Positions 21,191 to 24,299 of a stretch of 24,299 nt of DNA are shown piece after piece. Every line of letters starts with the position of its first letter. Positions within the stretch are counted from its first letter, which is position 1. Below the pieces are notes generated by a model, which was not told the origin of the DNA, ran no database searches, and saw only the letters and a program-made list of their open reading frames with translations. Origin of the DNA: a virus; the IMG/VR virus record IMGVR_UViG_3300027247_000024, positions 1 to 24,299 of that record. The stretch is one strand, 5' to 3'. The position numbers were made by a program, and so were the translations under genes.

Positions 21191-22174
21191 ATGTCAAATA
21201 AAGATACGAGTGAAATCGTTCAAGACGGTATCGATGAATCTGCTGGTTCGGAAACATTGAAGCCGAATCCAACACGCGCAGAGATGCTAGCTACTTTTAG
21301 CTCGCTTCTTGCACAACTGAAGGGTGAAGATCTTTCGCACTTCTTTAACGATTCAATCAAGCAATATAGTGCTGATGGCGTTCCTTCAGCGACTGCTCCT
21401 GGTGGAGCTCCTGCTATTGGTAAGATGCCAATGCCTACGCTGAACGCAGTGAAGGAAGACATCAACGAAGTATTTGATGGCGAAGATCTTACTGAAGAAG
21501 CAAAAGAAAAGTTTTCAACAATCTTCGAATCAGCTGTATCAGCTCGCGTTTCGATCGAAGAAGCTCGTCTCGAAGAAGAATTCGCTACGAAGCTCGACGA
21601 AGCAGTAGAAGAAGTAAAAGAAGAGATCACTACAAAAGTCGATCAGTACCTCGACTATGTAGTAGAATCGTGGATGGAAGATAACAAGCTTGCTATCGAA
21701 TCCACAGTCCGCGCCGATATTGCAGAGAACTTCATGGAAGGCCTCTACAATCTGTTTGCTGAATCATACATCACAGTGCCTGAAGAGAAGCTTGATGTAG
21801 TCGGTGAATTGAAGGCACAACTCGAAGAGCTAGAAGCAAAGCTCGACGAGTCTATAAACACGCAATTAGAACTACAGTCAGTCATCGACGAAGCTACAAT
21901 GGAAGCAACGTTCGACGAAGTGTCTGAAGGTCTTGCTGCTACACAGGTAGAAAAGCTTCGCACACTTGCAGAAGGTATCGAGTTCACAGATAGCGAGTCT
22001 TATGCAAAGAAGCTCGACATTCTAAAGGGCAAGTACTTCTCTGAAAAGAAGGAAGTTAATACTGGCGTTATTTCGGAAGAAGCAACAGAAGGTCTTAACG
22101 AAGAAACTAAGCCTAAAGCAGTTGGTGAAATGGCAAACTATGTCAGCGCGATTTCGAGAACCAAAAAGTTTTAA
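21191..22174 (+). CDS. gp22: Prohead scaffold (core) protein gp22
   Basis: A protein of 327 residues (T4 gp22 is 269), dominated by Glu, Lys, Ala and Leu with a long coiled coil from about 85 to 290 (for example VVGELKAQLEELEAKLDESINTQL). Short LxE and IxE sites are scattered through the molecule. It ends GEMANYVSAISRTKKF, a basic, aromatic C-terminus like the capsid-binding end of T4 gp22. It forms the internal scaffold around which gp23 assembles and is digested by gp21 during maturation. The first 65 residues contain a Pro/Ala/Gly linker (SATAPGGAPAIGKMPMP). Its place between gp21 and gp23 is diagnostic. Confidence 0.9.
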   Translation: MSNKDTSEIVQDGIDESAGSETLKPNPTRAEMLATFSSLLAQLKGEDLSHFFNDSIKQYSADGVPSATAPGGAPAIGKMPMPTLNAVKEDINEVFDGEDLTEEAKEKFSTIFESAVSARVSIEEARLEEEFATKLDEAVEEVKEEITTKVDQYLDYVVESWMEDNKLAIESTVRADIAENFMEGLYNLFAESYITVPEEKLDVVGELKAQLEELEAKLDESINTQLELQSVIDEATMEATFDEVSEGLAATQVEKLRTLAEGIEFTDSESYAKKLDILKGKYFSEKKEVNTGVISEEATEGLNEETKPKAVGEMANYVSAISRTKKF

Positions 22175-22177
22175 TTT

Positions 22178-22185
22178 GATAAATA
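22178..22185 (+). promoter_or_regulatory. Late-promoter-like element for gp23
   Basis: GATAAATA, 7 of 8 to the T4 late element, 33 bases before the gp23 start. AAAGGGAG at about 22206-22213 is the ribosome binding site, the same form as before gp18. Confidence 0.6.
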
Positions 22186-22218
22186 ATAAACAAATCCTAA
22201 GGATAAAGGGAGAATAAA

Positions 22219-23586
22219 ATGTTAGCTGAGGAACTAAATACCAAGTGGAAGCCAGTGCTCGAGCACTCGGATCTTCCAGAAATTACAGATGCTCACAAGC
22301 GCCTTGTCACAGCGACAGTGCTTGAGAACACAGAGCGTGCGCTTCGCGAGGCTGCTGGCCAAGGTAGCTCACAGCAAATGCTTGGCGAAGGTGACGGTCA
22401 CGTCAACTCCGTAGGCAGCGGCCAGGTTGCAAACTTCGATCCAGTACTGATTTCACTCGTACGTCGTTCGATGCCAAACCTTATCGCTTATGACGTTTGC
22501 GGCGTTCAGCCAATGAACGGTCCAACAGGTCTTATCTTCGCAATGCGTTCACAATACGCAAACTCGACAGATTCAACTGTTGCAGAAGCATTCTACAACG
22601 AAGCCAACACAGGTCACGCTTCGCGTCTCGGTGCTGGTCTTAACGCTGCTAACACAGGTGCTGCTTCAGCAACTGCAGTTGGTGCTAACACAGTTGGTAC
22701 AGCTCCTGATACTGCAAACAACGCTGGTAACACATACTACAACTACACGATGGGTCTTCTTGTTGGTTCTGCTGAACTTCTTGGCGCTAACAGCTCATAC
22801 ATCTTCCCGGAAATGGGCTTCTCAATCGAGAAGGTAACTGTATCTGCTAAGACACGCGCTCTGAAGGCAGAATACACCCTAGAACTTGCACAAGATCTGA
22901 AGGCAATTCACGGTCTTGACGCAGAAGCCGAACTTTCGAACATCCTTTCAGGTGAAATCCTTGCGGAAATCAACCGTGAAGTTGTTCGTTCGATCATCAT
23001 CACTGCTGAAAAGGGTGCAACTGAAGGAACCACAACAGCTGGTATCTTCGACCTCGACACCGATTCAAACGGTCGTTGGTCAGTTGAAAAGTTCAAGGGC
23101 CTTCTGTTCCAAATCGAACGTGAATGCAACAAGATTGCAAAAGAAACACGTCGCGGTAAGGGTAACGTAATCATCTGCTCGTCTGACGTTGCTTCGGCAC
23201 TTCAAATGGCTGGCGTTCTTGATTACGCTCCTGCGATGAACACATCGTCACTGAACATCGACGACACAGGCAACACATTTGCTGGTGTTATCAACGGTCG
23301 CATTAAGGTCTATATTGATCCATATGCTGGCACAAACTTCTTGGTAGTAGGCTACAAGGGTTCGAATCCGTTCGACGCTGGTCTGTTCTATTGCCCATAC
23401 GTTCCACTACAAATGGTTCGTGCAGTTGATCCAGGTTCATTCCAACCGAAGATCGGCTTCAAGACACGTTACGGAATGGCACCGAATCCATTCGCTAAGG
23501 GTACTACAGCTGCTTCGACAACTGCAGTTCTTGAGCAAGATTCGAACAAGTACTACCGTCGCGTTCTTGTTAACAACCTTATGTAA
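22219..23586 (+). CDS. gp23: Major capsid protein gp23
   Basis: A protein of 455 residues (T4 gp23 is 521). It opens with LNTKWKPVLEH and continues with the gp23-typical FDPVLISLVRRSMPNLIAYDVCGVQPMNGPTGLIFAMRS, then VSAKTRALKAEYTLELAQDLKAIHGLDAEAEL, and ends with GFKTRYGMAPNPF. It forms the hexamers of the head shell in HK97 fold. T4 gp23 loses its N-terminal 65 residues to gp21. The best matching site here is L55-G-E57, just before GDGH, which would remove 57 residues. The 145-175 region is Ala/Asn/Thr-rich and variable among relatives. No separate gp24 vertex gene follows. Codon use is strongly biased to C-ending and Arg CGT/CGC codons, as expected for the most abundant protein. Confidence 0.96.
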   Translation: MLAEELNTKWKPVLEHSDLPEITDAHKRLVTATVLENTERALREAAGQGSSQQMLGEGDGHVNSVGSGQVANFDPVLISLVRRSMPNLIAYDVCGVQPMNGPTGLIFAMRSQYANSTDSTVAEAFYNEANTGHASRLGAGLNAANTGAASATAVGANTVGTAPDTANNAGNTYYNYTMGLLVGSAELLGANSSYIFPEMGFSIEKVTVSAKTRALKAEYTLELAQDLKAIHGLDAEAELSNILSGEILAEINREVVRSIIITAEKGATEGTTTAGIFDLDTDSNGRWSVEKFKGLLFQIERECNKIAKETRRGKGNVIICSSDVASALQMAGVLDYAPAMNTSSLNIDDTGNTFAGVINGRIKVYIDPYAGTNFLVVGYKGSNPFDAGLFYCPYVPLQMVRAVDPGSFQPKIGFKTRYGMAPNPFAKGTTAASTTAVLEQDSNKYYRRVLVNNLM

Positions 23587-23618
23587 TATAAGAGTTGGAA
23601 CAACCAACCTAAAAACTG

Positions 23619-23649
23619 GAAGGGGAGTCGAAAGGCTCCCCTTCTTTTT
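23619..23649 (+). terminator. Intrinsic terminator after gp23
   Basis: GAAGGGGAG (23619-23627) pairs perfectly with CTCCCCTTC (23636-23644) across an 8-base loop (TCGAAAGG) and is followed by TTTTT. A small additional hairpin (GTTGG/CCAAC, 23594-23608) precedes it. It isolates the capsid transcript. Confidence 0.88.
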
Positions 23650-23662
23650 GGCATGTACAATA

Positions 23663-23670
23663 TATAAATA
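23663..23670 (+). promoter_or_regulatory. T4-type late promoter after the gp23 terminator
   Basis: An exact TATAAATA, 14 bases after the terminator and 35 before ATG 23706. It restarts late transcription for the tail-tube-fold gene. Confidence 0.75.
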
Positions 23671-23705
23671 GTGTGTATAATGGGTATTACAGCCGAAGGA
23701 AAGAT

Positions 23706-24218
23706 ATGACAGCCGTAAATAATATAAACAAAAACTTTCTGTCACCTTTAGGCTATAAGTTTACTTTGGCTCGAGCACCTGCGATTAGCTATAATGTACA
23801 GAATGTTCGTTTTCCTGGAGTACAGATGAGTAACGGCGAGAGTCCAACTCCGTTCGTTCCGATTCCAGTCACAGGCAAACTGACTTATAGTCCTCTCGAT
23901 CTGACGTTTCGCGTGAATGAAGATATGACAGATTATCTCGAGATCTATAACTGGATGGTAGCACTCGCTTCTCCAGTAAGTTTCGATGGATATAAGGCTT
24001 TACAGAATTCTCAAGTTGGAGGCACAGCTGCTTTATATTCAGATCTCAACTTACAGATTATGAATAGTAGCATGAACTCGAATATTATGATAACTTTTTA
24101 TGATGCATTTCCAGTGAGTATTGGAGATATTGAGTTTAATACTACAGATACTAGTGTCAATTATATAGAATGCAGTGTAGAGTTTAAATATCTAAGGTAT
24201 GATATTACTAAATTATAG
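23706..24218 (+). CDS. Tail-tube-fold protein in the gp3 slot (gp3 / tube-initiator-like)
   Basis: A protein of 170 residues. The start is ATG 23706, with AAGGA five bases upstream; an in-frame GTG at 23673 would add 11 unlikely residues. The segment KFTLARAPAISYNVQNVRFPGV, followed by PIPVTGKLTYSPLDLTFRVNEDMTDYLEIYNWMVAL, is the hallmark of the phage tail-tube/baseplate-hub fold shared by gp19, gp48 and gp54. It ends with a strand, VEFKYLRYDITKL. In marine T4-like phages the gene between gp23 and uvsY is usually annotated as gp3, the tube-terminating ring. The sequence clearly supports the tail-tube fold; which ring it forms is less sure. Confidence 0.68.
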   Translation: MTAVNNINKNFLSPLGYKFTLARAPAISYNVQNVRFPGVQMSNGESPTPFVPIPVTGKLTYSPLDLTFRVNEDMTDYLEIYNWMVALASPVSFDGYKALQNSQVGGTAALYSDLNLQIMNSSMNSNIMITFYDAFPVSIGDIEFNTTDTSVNYIECSVEFKYLRYDITKL

Positions 24219-24226
24219 GATTTGTT

Positions 24227-24299
24227 ATGAAAATTGATGACATTTATGCAGAATGGGAAAAGGATTCCCAGATTAATCGCTCTGAGCTCGGCGACGAAG
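24227..24299 (+). CDS. uvsY: UvsY recombination mediator, 3' partial
   Basis: Only the first 24 codons are in the window, MKIDDIYAEWEKDSQINRSE followed by LGDE. This fits the start of T4-like UvsY (T4 begins MRLEDLQEELKKD), and marine T4-like phages place uvsY after the small tail gene that follows gp23. UvsY loads the UvsX recombinase onto gp32-coated single-stranded DNA. The ribosome binding site is weak (AGGA at 24217-24220, overlapping the preceding stop). Confidence 0.75.
   Translation, partial: MKIDDIYAEWEKDSQINRSELGDE

Noticed and set aside
23673-23705. GTG start for the tail-tube-fold protein
   Set aside because: It lies only 3 bases after the late element, within the expected untranscribed or leader region. 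ATG 23706 has AAGGA at good spacing.

Overview
The window is a contiguous piece of a T4-superfamily myophage genome (tailed phage with a contractile tail). The evidence is gene order and content. From about 8.5 kb to the right end it carries neck proteins gp13 and gp14, sheath terminator gp15, small and large terminase (gp16, gp17), tail sheath gp18, tail tube gp19, portal gp20, prohead core proteins (gp67-like and a larger core protein), protease gp21, scaffold gp22, major capsid gp23, a tail-tube-fold protein in the slot where marine T4-like phages carry gp3, and the start of uvsY. This order, especially gp23 - small tail protein - uvsY, is that of marine and alphaproteobacterial T4-like phages rather than T4 itself. 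No photosynthesis genes are present. A Coq4-like ubiquinone-pathway gene argues for a ubiquinone-making proteobacterial host rather than a cyanobacterium. The exact host cannot be read from the window.

Layout. (1) 1-1467: the 3' part of a long virion fibre-like gene made of two tandem peptide arrays. (2) 1489-7154, plus strand: tightly packed accessory genes, namely a 2OG-Fe(II) oxygenase, two paralogous proteins resembling DUF6065, a GlcNAc-type glycosyltransferase, a membrane fatty-acid desaturase, an unknown protein, a sulfotransferase and a second 2OG oxygenase. (3) 7141-8441, minus strand: a GT-A glycosyltransferase and a third 2OG-oxygenase-like protein, expressed against the rest of the window. 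(4) 8527-12884: neck and packaging genes. (5) 12886-13593: the Coq4-like gene between terminase and tail sheath. (6) 13641-16816: tail sheath and tube, ending in a terminator. (7) 16871-23586: portal, prohead core, protease, scaffold and capsid, ending in a second terminator. (8) 23706-end: tail-tube-fold protein and uvsY.

Expression. Exact or near-exact copies of the T4 late promoter element TATAAATA stand before gp13, gp18, gp19, the gp67-like gene, gp22, gp23 and the 23706 gene. A copy on the minus strand faces the two reversed genes, so positions 8473-8493 form a pair of back-to-back late promoters. Many genes overlap by 1-17 bases, suggesting translational coupling.

How the genes may work together. 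The structural genes build head, neck and tail. The accessory block holds three hydroxylase-type, two glycosyltransferase-type and one sulfotransferase-type enzyme next to an Asn/Pro/Gly/Thr-rich repeat fibre and under late-type control. My inference is a system that decorates virion protein (hydroxylation, then glycosylation, perhaps sulfation) or modifies the host envelope. The desaturase and Coq4 genes look like auxiliary genes acting on host membrane lipid and respiratory quinone. No intergenic stretch exceeds about 120 bases, and I saw no tRNA, CRISPR array, insertion sequence or integrase.
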